Assembly (NCBI GenBank): GCA_947626485.1
Contig: CANQSG010000043.1
Span: 1 to 13,468, forward strand
Reading direction: 5' to 3'
From: an uncultured Clostridia bacterium
Lineage (GTDB): Bacteria > Bacillota > Clostridia > Oscillospirales > Acutalibacteraceae
DNA: 13,468 bases
Part shown: piece after piece, positions 13,346-13,468 of the stretch
How positions within the stretch are numbered: the first letter of the stretch is position 1
Layout of the letters: each line of letters starts with the position of its first letter
Translations under genes and position numbers: made by a program
Notes under the pieces: model-generated
Seen by the model: the letters and a program-made list of their open reading frames with translations, nothing else
Databases searched by the model: none
Told to the model about the DNA's origin: nothing

Positions 13346-13394
13346 GTTGAAAAAATTCTGCAAAACGGTTGTTTTTTCAAAAAAAGAAAACGAG

Positions 13395-13468
13395 TCAAGA
13401 CCACCGGTGAAACCGGTGGCTTGCACAGCCCCTAAAAGGGGCGCCTACTGGCTTAGCCCCTGGAAGGG
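13395..13468. mobile_element. hairpin array resembling the end of an IS200/IS605-family element, partial
   Basis: After TCAA (13395-13398) come closely spaced short hairpins. CCACCGGT-GAA-ACCGGTGG (13401-13419) has an 8-base-pair stem. GCCCCT-AAA-AGGGGC (13428-13442) has a 6-base-pair stem. A third (CCCT-GGA-AGGG, 13458-13468) is cut by the window edge. IS200/IS605 elements have subterminal hairpins recognised by the Y1 transposase and tetranucleotide cleavage sites such as TCAA. The array has the same look as element ends I recall from clostridia. No transposase or TnpB is in the window, so the family is inferred. The array starts at the decayed end of the HTH gene. Confidence 0.5.

Noticed and set aside
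13395..13468. CRISPR array reading of the hairpin run at the window end
   Set aside because: The units are unlike one another, with different stems and no equal spacers; they are hairpins, not direct repeats.

Overview
The window reads as a chromosomal segment of a GC-rich, spore-forming Firmicute, most likely an Oscillospiraceae/Ruminococcaceae-type clostridium. The reasons are the nrnA-truB-ribF gene order, a clostridial EF-G-like paralogue, a SpoIIQ-like M23 protein, and strong GGAGG ribosome binding sites. No species call is possible from sequence alone.

Region 1 (1-2035) is core and very GC-rich. It holds the tail of a DHH/DHHA1 phosphoesterase (NrnA type), truB and ribF, all on + and overlapping by 23 and 8 bases. 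This is the usual downstream end of a nusA-infB-rbfA type operon. Region 2 (2071-4303) is one - strand gene for an EF-G-like GTPase, with its own promoter (-35 TTGAAC, 17-base spacer, extended -10) and a - strand terminator. Region 3 (4427-6119) is + strand: a small exported protein of unknown function, a strong terminator, then a membrane-anchored M23 protein resembling SpoIIQ and its terminator.

Region 4 (6247-10031) is an accessory row on + with lower GC. It contains a GNAT acetyltransferase, the remains of a small membrane protein, a TfoX N-domain protein, a second GNAT, a class I SAM methyltransferase, a TIGR04076-like cysteine-rich protein, a GNAT remnant and a further coding-like remnant. 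Spacing is tight, with several 4-base overlaps. At least two of these genes carry internal deletions with frame changes, so the row is decaying.

Region 5 (10061-13394) is AT-rich. Two related HTH genes point away from each other (10677 leftwards, 13076 rightwards). They share about 123 bases of promoter and leader as an inverted pair, and they enclose a DUF3781 protein and an MBL-fold hydrolase. The left copy has an intact C-terminal zinc ribbon. In the right copy the ribbon is deleted and frameshifted.

Region 6 (13395-13468) is a run of short hairpins cut by the window edge. It resembles the end of an IS200/IS605-family element.

I did not find a clear new multi-gene system. The points most worth checking are the inverted HTH/zinc-ribbon pair with its conserved leader, the hairpin array, the orphan promoter with an 18-base palindrome, and the repeated pattern of internally deleted genes.
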